In this document: one piece after another, positions 47,012 to 56,577 of the stretch | Position numbering within the stretch: the stretch's first letter is position 1 | Layout of the letters: each line of letters opens with the position of its first letter | Source of the DNA: Aliiglaciecola sp. 3_MG-2023 | Lineage (GTDB): Bacteria; Pseudomonadota; Gammaproteobacteria; Enterobacterales; Alteromonadaceae | Assembly (NCBI RefSeq): GCF_030548205.1 | Contig: NZ_JAUORV010000001.1 | Span: forward strand, 310,001-374,000 | Direction: 5' to 3' | DNA: 64,000 nucleotides | Translations under genes and position numbers: made by a program | The notes under the pieces: model-generated | Told to the model about the DNA's origin: nothing | Databases searched by the model: none | The model's input: the letters and a program-made list of their open reading frames with translations, nothing else

Positions 47012-47438
47012 TTCAGTTCCACCATCGATTAATTTTAATGAGTGCCTAAATAAAGACTATTCAGGCTAACATCCACCTTATTGCCAACTCCCAATTGCTC
47101 TAGAAACAAAGCAGACTTGATATTAAACGTAAGAGTAAAAAGAGGTTTCGCACAGCAAATATCGCTAAGTTACAGTTAGATGAGACCAAGCGATAAGCCG
47201 CTAAAAAAGCGCGATGGACTGTCGTGGAAAATGGTTAACTAACCTAACTTGAACACGCTTTGTTACATACAGGCAAAATTGAATTTACAGCAGTGAAGGG
47301 AAAAAAGACCAATTAAGGAAATAGTTGGCTGGTGAAATGAAGCAGACAAGAATAGATTAAAACTATCGGAGGAATATATAAATTTACAACATAAAAAACC
47401 AAGCAAAGCGGCCAACAAAGGCCACTCAGATAGATAGG
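47012..47438. other. Intergenic region, nothing recognised
   Basis: 427 bp between two minus-strand genes. A weak stem ggcc-aacaaa-ggcc near 47412-47425 just beyond the next gene's stop may be its terminator on the minus strand (followed by a T-rich stretch). No gene seen. Confidence 0.5.
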
Positions 47439-47768
47439 CTAAAACGCGTTGTCTTGGTGAATTTTAATAAACAAAGGCGAGTCTATTTTACTGTAATCGA
47501 TTTTATACTCTTTACCATTTAGGGTTTGTACGAAAATCAAAGTCTTTTCATCACCAAACACATCCGTGACAGTCACATCCACCATCTCGATATCTAGCAA
47601 TTTTGCTTCGCGTTTGTTTTCTGGCACCTTACCAGTGAATTTCTTCAAGGCTTTATGGGTGACGAGTACTGGCGGATTTTCTTCGCCATTAAGAATGAGT
47701 AGATCCAATTTTCTTATCTTATGAATGATGGTATTTCTACCACTGACTAAGAAAGGTTTTTCAGTCAT
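47439..47768 (-). CDS. Hypothetical protein, 109 residues
   Basis: No family recognised. No signal peptide or membrane segment; balanced charge. It has an alternating beta pattern with VDVTVTDVFGDEKTLIFVQTLNGKEYKIDY in the middle, suggesting a small beta-barrel or sheet domain. It is preceded by a weak GGAGA site (upstream of the ATG, on the minus strand) and stands alone between intergenic gaps. Codon use looks normal for the window, so I think it is a real gene. Confidence 0.6.
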   Translation of the reverse strand: MTEKPFLVSGRNTIIHKIRKLDLLILNGEENPPVLVTHKALKKFTGKVPENKREAKLLDIEMVDVTVTDVFGDEKTLIFVQTLNGKEYKIDYSKIDSPLFIKIHQDNAF

Positions 47769-48122
47769 AAATGTCTCCGCAATGACGAACCGCCATTAAA
47801 AAAATTCTAAAGCTGCAACTATGATTTGAATGTAACAAAGTTCTTGCTCGCTTGCACCCCTATTTAATTGACTTGCAAGCATATTTACTACTTTTTATGA
47901 TCATAACACGCTACTTAGCTAAGGGATGATTTAACAGAATATCAACATTTAGTTTATTAGATAAATTTTACGTTGGTCAAATCTCTCTTCGCAGTTTGTT
48001 TAATTGACCCTAACCCTGTGTCATAATTCTTAGCAACATTGGTAGGGCTAACACTTCTACTTCACTTTCAAAACCAAACCCGTTTAATGGTTTATCGACG
48101 CTTTTCAAGGACGTTTCAAATA
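47769..48122. other. Divergent promoter region
   Basis: 354 bp between the minus-strand hypothetical gene and the DUF945 gene. AT-rich. The DUF945 frame is open upstream to 48039, but the first in-frame start with a ribosome site and signal anchor is at 48123. Confidence 0.5.
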
Positions 48123-49535
48123 ATGAAAAAACGCTATATTGTATTCTCACTGATTTTGGCTGCCATACTTATTTTACCTAAATACTTCAGTTTACAGGTT
48201 AGAGGAAATATTGAGCAATATATTGCTGAAATCAACAAAATAAATGGCTATAACGTTGAAATGGTCGAATTAAATGACGGCTGGTTTAGTTCCAATGGGA
48301 TCCTTAAAGTCAATATTTCATTTGCCCAATTAGGCGCAAATTCAGATTTACCCTGGGCTCAAGGCAATCCCGTATTCTTGGTAGACTTTATTTCCCACCA
48401 TGGTCCTGTTATTTTCACCGATGGTTTTGACATTGGCTTATTCAATTTGGAGTTGCTCTATAAAGGTGACGAATTAAGAACTAAGCTAAATTGGCCAGAG
48501 AATAGCAATTTTTACGATCTGACTATTGGTCAAGGTCTTTTAGGTGGCTTTGATATGGAAGATCACATAGTGCCCTTCTCAGTTGTGGAAGAGAATCATA
48601 ATCAAAATGTTGTATTTTCTGGTTATCAAGGAGAAGGTGAGCAATCAAGTGGCGGTTTTTCTTACGAAGGAGAAATGGGTTCGTTTTTGTATACTTCGGA
48701 CGAAGGTAAATTCGAGATTGTTGATTTTGATATTGCAATGGAGTCCGATGGCGAAATATACGCAGCAATGAGTGGCGAGATTTTTGAATCGACTGCCGAA
48801 GTCAACGTTAATAAATTAAATGTTTTGACGGTGGGTGAATCTCAGCAATCTTTTGAATTAGATGAACTATCTTTTTCGGTCTCCACCGACATCAATGAAG
48901 AAGAGCAATTCATGGATGTTGCTCAAAACCTCGAAATCGAGAGTATTTCAGCCATGGATTATGATGTCACAGACATTCAATTAGAGGTTGAAACAAACCG
49001 GTTGAGTATCCCATTCATCAAAGCCTACCAAGAGTTTGCTAAAAGTTTGTCTGGCATGGACGAAATCGAAATGAGGCAGCAATCAATGAGCTTTATGACC
49101 GATAGCCTATTGCCGCTGCTACAGAGCGCCCCTCAGGTTAATATCAGTAAGCTCTCGGCCAATTTACCCGAAGGAACAATATCAGGTTTTAGTAACAATC
49201 AATTAGTTGGCATTGATGCCCTACCGGATGCCACCGCAAACCCAAAATTTTGGATTGACCACACAGTCTCGGAAACCGAATTAGAAATGGATAAAGATGT
49301 AGCAAACGTTATATTCACTCGCTACGTTACCAATCAGTTGCAACTAAATCCGCAAACAGCTGAAATGTCGCAACAAGAAATAGAGCTGATCGCAGCACAG
49401 CAAGTCCCCAACATGATAGAAGGTTTGAAGCTACAAGGCTTTATTGTGGAAAAAGATGACAAGCTGTTATTGCATTTCTCACTTAAAGATGGAAATGCCG
49501 TATTGAACGATAATCCTATTCCTCTGCCCTATTAA
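48123..49535 (+). CDS. DUF945 family protein (YdgA-like)
   Basis: 470 residues from the ATG at 48123 (CAAGGA upstream). The N-terminal membrane anchor is KKRYIVFSLILAAILILPKYF, followed by NIEQYIAEINKINGYNVEMVELNDGWFSSNG, the standard DUF945 opening. The rest is repetitive beta-strand of acidic character, ending in DKLLLHFSLKDGNAVLNDNPIPLP, a typical DUF945 C-terminus. Periplasmic or inner-membrane-anchored, function unknown. A terminator hairpin follows. Confidence 0.9.
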   Translation: MKKRYIVFSLILAAILILPKYFSLQVRGNIEQYIAEINKINGYNVEMVELNDGWFSSNGILKVNISFAQLGANSDLPWAQGNPVFLVDFISHHGPVIFTDGFDIGLFNLELLYKGDELRTKLNWPENSNFYDLTIGQGLLGGFDMEDHIVPFSVVEENHNQNVVFSGYQGEGEQSSGGFSYEGEMGSFLYTSDEGKFEIVDFDIAMESDGEIYAAMSGEIFESTAEVNVNKLNVLTVGESQQSFELDELSFSVSTDINEEEQFMDVAQNLEIESISAMDYDVTDIQLEVETNRLSIPFIKAYQEFAKSLSGMDEIEMRQQSMSFMTDSLLPLLQSAPQVNISKLSANLPEGTISGFSNNQLVGIDALPDATANPKFWIDHTVSETELEMDKDVANVIFTRYVTNQLQLNPQTAEMSQQEIELIAAQQVPNMIEGLKLQGFIVEKDDKLLLHFSLKDGNAVLNDNPIPLPY

Positions 49536-49550
49536 TAATGCGTGATTCCC

Positions 49551-49582
49551 AGTAAAAGGTAACTGAACCGTTACCTTTTACT
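49551..49582 (+). terminator. Terminator after the DUF945 gene
   Basis: Perfect 13-bp stem agtaaaaggtaac / gttaccttttact with loop tgaacc, starting 16 bp past the stop codon. Confidence 0.75.
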
Positions 49583-49641
49583 CAATTCGCAAACAAAACG
49601 CACAAATATTAAGCAAACAGGATTATCTGTCATACAAAATA

Positions 49642-49670
49642 ATGACAACACCGAAAAAACTGCTTATACT
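49642..49670 (+). promoter_or_regulatory. Promoter of the tRNA gene
   Basis: -35 ATGACA (5/6 match), exactly 17 bp, -10 TATACT (5/6 match), followed by a GCGC discriminator as in stringently controlled stable-RNA promoters. It lies 43 bp upstream of the tRNA. Confidence 0.8.
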
Positions 49671-49712
49671 GCGCACCGATTTGGAAAACCTACTTCCAAT
49701 CATCCTCAAATG

Positions 49713-49789
49713 GCCCGATAGCTCAGTTGGTTAGAGCATCCGACTCATAATCGGCAGGTCCCCTGTTCAAGTCAGGGTCGGGCCACCAT
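49713..49789 (+). tRNA. tRNA with CAT anticodon, probably tRNA-Ile2 (lysidine-modified)
   Basis: 77 bases including the encoded CCA. Acceptor ggcccga pairs with tcgggcc; the D-arm is agctcagttggttagagc. The anticodon arm is ccgac-tCATaat-cgg and the T-arm is ccctg-ttcaagt-caggg. The CAT anticodon could be Met or Ile2. C4-G69 and C5-G68 pairs are known recognition elements of TilS for tRNA-Ile2 and are present here, while elongator tRNA-Met usually has T4/A5. I therefore prefer Ile2. Confidence 0.9.
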
Positions 49790-50108
49790 TTTTTCTTCCA
49801 GTAACATTCAGAAAATCTAAAATTTAATAACAATCAATAATATAAAGTACACCAAGGTATTTTGGCGATCTTATAAATTAATGAATTTCTTCAATACTAG
49901 TAACATTCAATGTAACAGGTGCGCGATTTTGACTAATTGGATGTTATTAAAGTAACAAGAACAATAAAACCATTGATCAACACTGAACTAGCATTTTTAG
50001 GGTATCTTTAAAAATTATTAAAGGGTTGGATTGATTAGAAATTGATGTTCAAAAAATGTCAGCAGAGGATACTGACGAACCGCTAATTGAACTGCACAAC
50101 TATAAACT
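49790..50108. other. Intergenic region after the tRNA
   Basis: About 320 bp. An immediate T-rich stretch (attttttcttcc) follows the tRNA and may end its transcript. No tRNA fragment, att-like duplication or integrase gene was seen. Confidence 0.5.
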
Positions 50109-50792
50109 TTATAACGTATATGTAAATTTATATCCGACACCATAAACAGCTGAAATAGGGTTTAATCCAGCTTCAACTTTATTTATTTTTTTACGTATAT
50201 TTTTGATATGTGTATCAATATTGCGATCTGACATATCTGAGGAGTGATTATAGATTTTATCTATAATATCTTCGCGAGTAAATACGCGCCCTACGTGACT
50301 TATAAAAAGCAGAAATATTTTGAATTCCACGGCGGTAAAACCGATATCATCGCCATTGAATAAAGCAATATAATCATCTTTATAAAGCTCAAAACCGGCC
50401 TGATATATAACATTCGTTTTAGGCTCAGTTACTCGCCTTAACACCGCCTGTATTCTGGCTATAACTTCTTTGGGACTAAACGGCTTACATATATAATCGT
50501 CTGCGCCGAGGTTTAATCCGCGTAAGCGATCTACTTCTTCGATTTTAGCGGTTACCATAATAATAGGTACATTCGAGAACATTCTTATTTGTTTACAAAC
50601 CGTAATACCATCAACTTCGGGCAGCATTAAATCTAGTAGTATTAAGTCAACATGATTATGCTTTACAAAGCTAACCACGCCGCTACCTCGATTAAAGTGT
50701 TCTGTGGCATAACCCTGTTGCTTGCAATACGCAATCAGTACCTCAGCAATATTTTCTTCATCTTCAATAATTAGTATTTTAGGGGTTGTCAT
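50109..50792 (-). CDS. OmpR-family response regulator
   Basis: 227 residues. Receiver domain: ILIIEDEENIAEVL (acidic pocket), LILLDLMLPEVDG (phospho-Asp near 54), MVTAK, and ICKPFSPKE (Lys). C-terminal winged helix (about 130-227): FTAVEFKIFLLFISHVGRVFTREDIIDKIY, then IDTHIKNIRKKI and VYGVGYKF. It binds DNA after phosphorylation. It follows its kinase by 5 bp. The design resembles BaeR; orthology is not claimed. Confidence 0.93.
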   Translation of the reverse strand: MTTPKILIIEDEENIAEVLIAYCKQQGYATEHFNRGSGVVSFVKHNHVDLILLDLMLPEVDGITVCKQIRMFSNVPIIMVTAKIEEVDRLRGLNLGADDYICKPFSPKEVIARIQAVLRRVTEPKTNVIYQAGFELYKDDYIALFNGDDIGFTAVEFKIFLLFISHVGRVFTREDIIDKIYNHSSDMSDRNIDTHIKNIRKKINKVEAGLNPISAVYGVGYKFTYTL

Positions 50793-50797
50793 TGTTA

Positions 50798-52258
50798 TTA
50801 ATTTACCACGGGAATGGTTACTTTTATTTCTAAGCCACCTAAGGGTGAATCTTGCAGTGAAATATCACCACCGTGGGCTTCTACGATTTTTTTACATAAC
50901 GATAAACCTAATCCTGAACCTCCATAGTTTCTATTCCGAGATTTTTCCACACGATAAAAACGGTCAAATAATTTGCTCTGATCTTTCGCTAAAACCCCTG
51001 GAGCAGAATCTTGTATAATTACCTCTAGCTTGTTATCTACTCGGTGAATTTTCATATTCACCTGCCCACCATTATCGGTATAGCGACAGGTGTTTTCTAG
51101 TAAGTTTGAAAATAATTGCTGTAGCCTATCTTTATCGCCATTTACGGTGCATGGCAGTGCACTTTTTAAATCGTCGCTATTCACCGTTAAGCTACGCTCC
51201 TGAAAGCGAGCTGTATAACTTTCAAACGTTTGTTGTAGTAGTTCAATTACATCAACCGCAACTTCATTGTAAGTTAAATTAACGGTGTCACTGTTGGCTA
51301 ATTGGGCTAGGTCATCAACAATGCGATTTAAATTATCAACCTGATTAATCAGTAATTTAATACGACTGGTGTCAGCAGCAAAAACTCCATCTTGTACAGC
51401 TAATAAATGGGAGCGCAATACGGTAAGTGGCGTTTTTAATTCATGAGACGTATCTGAAACCCATTGAACTCGCATGTGTTGATTGTGTTCAAGGGTGTAA
51501 GCTAAATCATTAAAATTAGTAGATAAGGTGCCTAATTCATCCTGAGTAAGTGCTGAAACCCTAGTTTCATAATTACCTTTGTTTAGCTCATTGGTGGCGA
51601 CCACAATTTGCTTTATGGGTTTGGTTAAATGCTTAGATAAAACAATAGCCATAATAAAAGCGAGTAAAATAACGCATAAAGTAATAGTGAAATAACTATT
51701 AAATTGTGCTGACAAAAAGGCATTCACCGAGCTATTTTCAACCAAACCAGAAGGCACTAAGCCGATCCAGCCAATAACTTTATTATTTAATAAAATCGGT
51801 TCCACATGTGGATTTTCGTTTAAATTAACACGACCAACAACGACTTTTTTATGTTGGTCATATAAACTGATCCGCCTACCGGTTTGCAGTAAATCTGCCG
51901 GTAGATTTGCCCATAAAAACGAGGGCATTTTTTGCTCAGTAATATTTTCTTCAGTATAGACGCTAGGGTTAATTTGGCTATTGTTTTGCTTTGTTGGATT
52001 CGGTTCGTTTGGATTGTTTTTAGGATCAACGATAGAACGCCATAACTGCGTATTCTGTCGAATAGGCTCCCAACTACCTAACTCAGAATAAAACTGCACG
52101 AGTTGTTGTTTAACTTCAACTACATGCTTTTGTTCTTCTTGCTCAACAAAGTGATTAAAACCAGCCACGAAGTTCATATATATAAACACAAACATTAATC
52201 CAACTAAGGTAATGTTAGTGATAAAAAATGCTAAAAAGAATTTATGTAATAACTTCAT
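50798..52258 (-). CDS. Membrane sensor histidine kinase
   Basis: 486 residues from the ATG at 52258 (AGAGA upstream). A longer frame to 52282 begins before the membrane anchor. TM1 covers about 6-28 and a periplasmic sensor domain about 30-175. TM2 lies near 182-204 and a HAMP domain follows. The HisKA box is SDTSHELKTPLTVLRSH (His near 271). The ATPase motifs are LLENTCRYTDNGGQ (N box), DSAPGV and GGSGLGLSLCKKI. It pairs with the OmpR-type regulator. It lies 142 bp downstream of the exported-protein gene, so it may be part of a PEBP-YHYH operon. Confidence 0.93.
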   Translation of the reverse strand: MKLLHKFFLAFFITNITLVGLMFVFIYMNFVAGFNHFVEQEEQKHVVEVKQQLVQFYSELGSWEPIRQNTQLWRSIVDPKNNPNEPNPTKQNNSQINPSVYTEENITEQKMPSFLWANLPADLLQTGRRISLYDQHKKVVVGRVNLNENPHVEPILLNNKVIGWIGLVPSGLVENSSVNAFLSAQFNSYFTITLCVILLAFIMAIVLSKHLTKPIKQIVVATNELNKGNYETRVSALTQDELGTLSTNFNDLAYTLEHNQHMRVQWVSDTSHELKTPLTVLRSHLLAVQDGVFAADTSRIKLLINQVDNLNRIVDDLAQLANSDTVNLTYNEVAVDVIELLQQTFESYTARFQERSLTVNSDDLKSALPCTVNGDKDRLQQLFSNLLENTCRYTDNGGQVNMKIHRVDNKLEVIIQDSAPGVLAKDQSKLFDRFYRVEKSRNRNYGGSGLGLSLCKKIVEAHGGDISLQDSPLGGLEIKVTIPVVN

Positions 52259-52400
52259 TGATTCTCTGATCGTTAGGATCATAATTGCATGCTTGTATAG
52301 CAGTATTGCATACGGATTAAATGCCTACAATTAAGGTATAAAAGGGCTTATTGCTTGATTAGTTTCCTTTTTAAGTAAGCCTAGTTTCAGTAGCTCGAGT

Positions 52401-52982
52401 TCAAAATTCAATGTGGGCTGTTTCGCCCGCACTTAGTAATTTATATTGTGGTTTTACAAAGTTTGTATGCACTGCACCTAAAATTTTATGAAATGAAATA
52501 GAAAGTTCAGACACTTGCGCAATACTATGCCGGGCTTGAAACACAATTTCTCTGCCATGATTCCTGCTGTTACTATGCTTACTTTTATTTTGAAAACTAT
52601 CCCTTTCTAAATCATCAGTTCCTAAATGATCAGTATCAAAAGCGCCACTTTCCAAAGTAGCCGTTTCAAAACCAATCACTACACCATTTATTGTTAAGTT
52701 CATTTTTTGTTTGAGCGCGTCAGCGATAAACGCTTCTTGTTGGCTAGCGTTTAAATTTTCAGGCATTACCGCATCAATATCACCCAGTAACCATGCTTGC
52801 TCACTTTGTAAGTTCGAGATTAAATGATCAATATCAGTGAGTAATTTCACTTCAACTTGCCCATCTCTTAAAACAACTTGTGCCGTTGTCTCGTTTAAAA
52901 CATGGGCATTTAAGGATGTGCTAACATTTACTAAACCAATAACTAAAATACAGGCTAATTTTAATTTTTTAAATACAGACAC
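52401..52982 (-). CDS. Exported hypothetical protein
   Basis: 193 residues with a signal peptide ending near LNA (about 25), then HVLNETTAQVVLRDGQVEVKLLTDID. A polar low-complexity stretch rich in D, H, S and R lies around 115-145, followed by strands to the C-terminus. No family recognised with confidence. It sits 20 bp downstream of the PEBP-YHYH lipoprotein and upstream of the two-component system. A periplasmic partner of either is the natural guess. Confidence 0.72.
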   Translation of the reverse strand: MSVFKKLKLACILVIGLVNVSTSLNAHVLNETTAQVVLRDGQVEVKLLTDIDHLISNLQSEQAWLLGDIDAVMPENLNASQQEAFIADALKQKMNLTINGVVIGFETATLESGAFDTDHLGTDDLERDSFQNKSKHSNSRNHGREIVFQARHSIAQVSELSISFHKILGAVHTNFVKPQYKLLSAGETAHIEF

Positions 52983-53002
52983 AATTATTACCTGCTAATG
53001 GA

Positions 53003-55243
53003 TCAATTAGGTTGTTGAATAGTTGTTCGACAAATTAACGTGTTGTCGGTTTCAAGATCATCTCCCCAAATAAACTGTGCGTCTTTGTTCCAGTTTATTT
53101 CATCATAACCATCTTTTGGTCCTACCATTGCTGCAGTATGTTCAGTCGCATTTGGCCAAGTTGAGTCGTCAAAATCAGCATCCATCCAATTAGTAGGTGC
53201 TTCTTTAGACATAAAAGTACAATACCCTTCACCTGCAACCGGATTAGATTCTTGCTCGCATAATTTATTAAGTGGCGCACGATGAAGCACTTCACACTTC
53301 CAACTGCTATCGGTAACCGAAACTACAGTATTCGTATCTATATCAGTAATTTGCATGATAAACCCACCATCACCCATTTGCTGATTTCTGGCACCGATAT
53401 ATTCTAAACCTGAGTCGTTCTGCTTAAAGTCTTTGAGGATTAAATTAAGCTGAATAGGGTAATTTGCAGAGAAAGTAACACTCTCAGCATTAAACGAACG
53501 CTCAGTTGTAATTGGGACTGAATCTTCAATTAGCAGGTTTTCATCGACATAAGCGGCAAACCAATTATCAGCCCACGCTTCTAGTTTCAAATGATGTTCA
53601 CCTGAAATTTCACGATTAACGGACTGCACTGTTGTTAACTTAGATTTAGTTGTAGGCTTAGGTTTAACTTCGCTTTGATCACCGTTCCTGCAAAAGGTCC
53701 CTTCTTCAACCTTTCCACCACTACTAATAGTTTTTTGTTTAAAGTCGTAACAGCCATCTCTTTTAGTTGATGGGCTGTAAGTCGTAAAATAGTCTTCATT
53801 TTGGTATGAATAAGCCATAGTACGACTGCCATTTTCAGACTCAGTGTAGGTTAAGTTCTCTACACCACTAGCAGGTGGCCGAAGATCTGCTCTAATACCT
53901 TGTGTATCACCACTTAACGGAGCAACTCTAGGCAACTTAGTGGTATCAATCTCCCCCACTAGACATTGAATAATATAAGGTGGTGTTGCCGAGGTTTGGT
54001 AGCGATAACCAAAGTTATCATCTGCTTGGCCGTTACAACTATCTAAGTCACCCTCGGCGATTTCACTACCATCTGGGTTTTTATCAGCATAAAGTGGATA
54101 GCCATCGTATGCCCAACCAATAATGGCATCCGATTCTCGATTTTTCATGGTATCGATCATGCACGTAGGTGTTACATGATAGTGATAGTCATCACCTCTT
54201 CCAGAGTGACCACCACAGATATCAAGTTGCCCTAATGCTAAGGTATCGTGTTTAGCATCGTATTGACTTACATCTAATTCGCCTTGGGATGAGTAATCGT
54301 AAATAGGCACTCCATTTACTGCCACGCCAACGGCAGCATCAATAGTTGTTAATTTTTCGGCCTTTTTAGGTTGCAGTTTAATAGGCGCTGCATAACCTTC
54401 TGCCGGCACTGGAACTTGCTCATTAGTACCTGTAATGCCTGTCATCATCTCATGTTGTGGATAAGTATTAGATACAATATAGGCATAATCTTGATCGCAA
54501 ATAACCGTCACGCCTTGCTCAAATCCAGCGTCACTTATCGACTGTTGAATTTTTTCACATCGAGCTGAATCAATATTGACAGACAAATCAGGTTGGATAA
54601 ATGATGGAGGGTTTGGTCGATGTTCTGTACTAGGTTGTATTCTTGGCGCACCAGTTGGTTTGATATTATCAACATCTCGTTCGGTATTATTATTACTGCG
54701 CTGATAACTAACCGTTAACTGCGCAGAGCCTAAGGTGAGATCCTGCATTGCAGCTAAAAGTGTTGCACGGTCTACTTTTTCTTTTTCATCTAAAGCTAGT
54801 GGTGCAGATAAAGCATAAATTGTGTAGATATAGCTTTTCTTACCAGGACCTTTTGAGCAAGGTGGCGCATATGCATTTAAATTATTTACACTGTTAGTAC
54901 CCAATACGCCAAGGGTTTCATTACTATTGACATGTGTTACATCAGCACTGATGTTGTACATAGTCCAATACCAATGCACACCATCTGGCGCATTATGATG
55001 CATAATTAGCGCGTATGACTGGGTGGATTCTGGGGCACCACTCCAACTTAATGGTGGATTAACACGTTCTCCATCACAAGTATAAGTAATAGGTAAATTA
55101 CCGCCATCCACCATATCAGAGCTTGTTAATACAAACTCACTAACATTAGATTGCATCTGAGATTGACGACTATCATTATGACAAGCACTTAGCGAAAAGC
55201 CGCACACAACAACGAATAAAGACCACCACATAATTTTCATCAT
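53003..55243 (-). CDS. PEBP-YHYH fusion lipoprotein
   Basis: 746 residues. A lipoprotein signal ends in FSLSAC (Cys near 20). Residues of about 35-185 are a YbhB/YbcL-type phosphatidylethanolamine-binding domain (ITYTCDGERVNPPLSWSGAP, YALIMHHNAPDG, and a C-terminal AQLTVSYQR). About 225-500 is a YHYH domain, with GGHSGRGDDYHYHVTPTCM near 350 and IIGWAYDGYPLYADKNPDG after it. About 545-746 is a beta-rich domain (WKCEVLHRAPL, DADFDDSTWPNAT) of sugar-binding or PA14-like look. Probably outer-membrane or periplasmic. It heads a gene set with an exported protein and a two-component system. Confidence 0.87.
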   Translation of the reverse strand: MMKIMWWSLFVVVCGFSLSACHNDSRQSQMQSNVSEFVLTSSDMVDGGNLPITYTCDGERVNPPLSWSGAPESTQSYALIMHHNAPDGVHWYWTMYNISADVTHVNSNETLGVLGTNSVNNLNAYAPPCSKGPGKKSYIYTIYALSAPLALDEKEKVDRATLLAAMQDLTLGSAQLTVSYQRSNNNTERDVDNIKPTGAPRIQPSTEHRPNPPSFIQPDLSVNIDSARCEKIQQSISDAGFEQGVTVICDQDYAYIVSNTYPQHEMMTGITGTNEQVPVPAEGYAAPIKLQPKKAEKLTTIDAAVGVAVNGVPIYDYSSQGELDVSQYDAKHDTLALGQLDICGGHSGRGDDYHYHVTPTCMIDTMKNRESDAIIGWAYDGYPLYADKNPDGSEIAEGDLDSCNGQADDNFGYRYQTSATPPYIIQCLVGEIDTTKLPRVAPLSGDTQGIRADLRPPASGVENLTYTESENGSRTMAYSYQNEDYFTTYSPSTKRDGCYDFKQKTISSGGKVEEGTFCRNGDQSEVKPKPTTKSKLTTVQSVNREISGEHHLKLEAWADNWFAAYVDENLLIEDSVPITTERSFNAESVTFSANYPIQLNLILKDFKQNDSGLEYIGARNQQMGDGGFIMQITDIDTNTVVSVTDSSWKCEVLHRAPLNKLCEQESNPVAGEGYCTFMSKEAPTNWMDADFDDSTWPNATEHTAAMVGPKDGYDEINWNKDAQFIWGDDLETDNTLICRTTIQQPN

Positions 55244-55326
55244 TTAACTCCCCTAGAGGTTTTAATTAGGCGCAGAAATAATACTTTGTAGCTTAACAAT
55301 CAAATGTGAGTCAATTATGTAGCTGC

Positions 55327-55386
55327 GAAAATTAAACATGGACCAAATTAAACATGGACAGCCATAATTAACATGGACAGCCAAAA
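55327..55386. repeat. Left short repeats of the RAYT unit
   Basis: Three tandem copies of ATTAA(A)CATGGAC, two extended to CATGGACAGCCA, start about 60 bp upstream of the transposase gene. Their core TGGACAG is the reverse complement of the core ctgtcca in the repeats downstream of the transposase. Confidence 0.75.
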
Positions 55387-55448
55387 ACTAGACTACAAGG
55401 TTAACCACATAAACTATGCTTAAGTATTCTTAATTCAGGGAATGAATT

Positions 55449-56417
55449 ATGCCATTGCCACGGAAGCGCCAAATCAGTCTTACAGACACCCCTTATTATC
55501 ATTGCGTATCCCGTTGTGTTCGACGGGCTTTTTTGTGTGGCGAAGATAAACTGACAGGAAAAAGCTATGAGCATCGTCGCCAATGGGTGGAAGACAGATT
55601 GTTATTTTTGACCACGGTCTTTGCCATTGACGTGTGTGCTTATGCGGTGATGAGTAATCATACTCATGTGGTGTTACATGTTAATTCTGGCAAAGCAAAA
55701 CATTGGACGGACAAAGAGATAGCCCGGCGCTGGCATATGCTTCACAAGGGCACGCTGCTTTCACAGAAGTTCACATCTAAGCAAGCTGCTGAACTGATTG
55801 AGGCAGAGCTCAGTGACGCTGAACGCATCACACTCCAATCGACTTTATCCGTTTATCGAAGTCGATTAATTGATATCAGCTGGTTTATGCGAGAATTGAA
55901 TGAGCCTATTGCCCGACAAGCAAACCAAGAAGATAATTGTACGGGACATTTTTGGGAAGGGCGATTCAAGTCACAAGCCCTGTTGGATGAGCATGCTTTA
56001 GCTGCATGTATGGTGTATGTAGATTTAAATCCAATACGCGCTAAAATGGCAACCACCCCAGAATCATCTCATCACACCAGCATAAAGCGCCGCATTCATG
56101 ATTTTAAAAAAGGGTATCAGCCAACGACCCTCATGCCTTTTGTTGGTAACCTGCAACAGCCACAACCGTATGGATTAACATTCGACTTAGTCGACTATCT
56201 AAAATTAGTGGACCTATCGGGTCGCAATATCAATCCTGACCAGCGAGGGGCAATAGATATGTCTGAATCGCCCATATTGCAACGCTTAGGATTCGATGAG
56301 CACACCTGGCAAGATATGTTTTTAACCTTTGAAACACATTTTAGTGTGGCAGCCGGACAAACAGACACTTTAAAGCACTACAAACGAAAGCGTCGGCAAA
56401 CGAGTACATTGGGTTAA
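55449..56417 (+). CDS. REP-associated tyrosine transposase (RAYT, Y1/IS200-like)
   Basis: 322 residues, apparently intact. It starts MPLPRKRQISLTDTPYYHCVSRCVRRAF. The HUH motif lies in VMSNHTHVVLHV near 75. GHFWEGRFKSQALLDEHAL and YVDLNPIRA near 180-200 carry the likely catalytic Tyr. These are typical of RAYTs, which are domesticated transposases that disperse REP sequences. It is flanked by inverted short repeats on both sides (TGGACAG cores), and these are not the same family as the larger REPIN-like blocks at 28-47 kb. Confidence 0.9.
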   Translation: MPLPRKRQISLTDTPYYHCVSRCVRRAFLCGEDKLTGKSYEHRRQWVEDRLLFLTTVFAIDVCAYAVMSNHTHVVLHVNSGKAKHWTDKEIARRWHMLHKGTLLSQKFTSKQAAELIEAELSDAERITLQSTLSVYRSRLIDISWFMRELNEPIARQANQEDNCTGHFWEGRFKSQALLDEHALAACMVYVDLNPIRAKMATTPESSHHTSIKRRIHDFKKGYQPTTLMPFVGNLQQPQPYGLTFDLVDYLKLVDLSGRNINPDQRGAIDMSESPILQRLGFDEHTWQDMFLTFETHFSVAAGQTDTLKHYKRKRRQTSTLG

Positions 56418-56577
56418 CGCCTCCTCTTAAATCACTTTTCATTTCAGGTATTTTTTCACAAGAAGCAGGTTTAGCATCGCGCCAAATTCATCTCAATGAT
56501 GCTCAGTCACCAGAAATCGATGATTGCCGTATCTATTTACCTAAAATTCGAGCGCGATAAGACATTTTGTTGACCCT

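Noticed and set aside
49790-50108. Integration site of a mobile element at the tRNA 3' end
   Set aside because: No repeat of the tRNA end and no integrase gene within the window.
56441-56560. Open 39-codon stretch ending RIYLPKIRAR after the transposase, as a possible gene remnant
   Set aside because: No family recognised, no start codon with a ribosome site, and the upstream part overlaps the transposase gene; could be chance.
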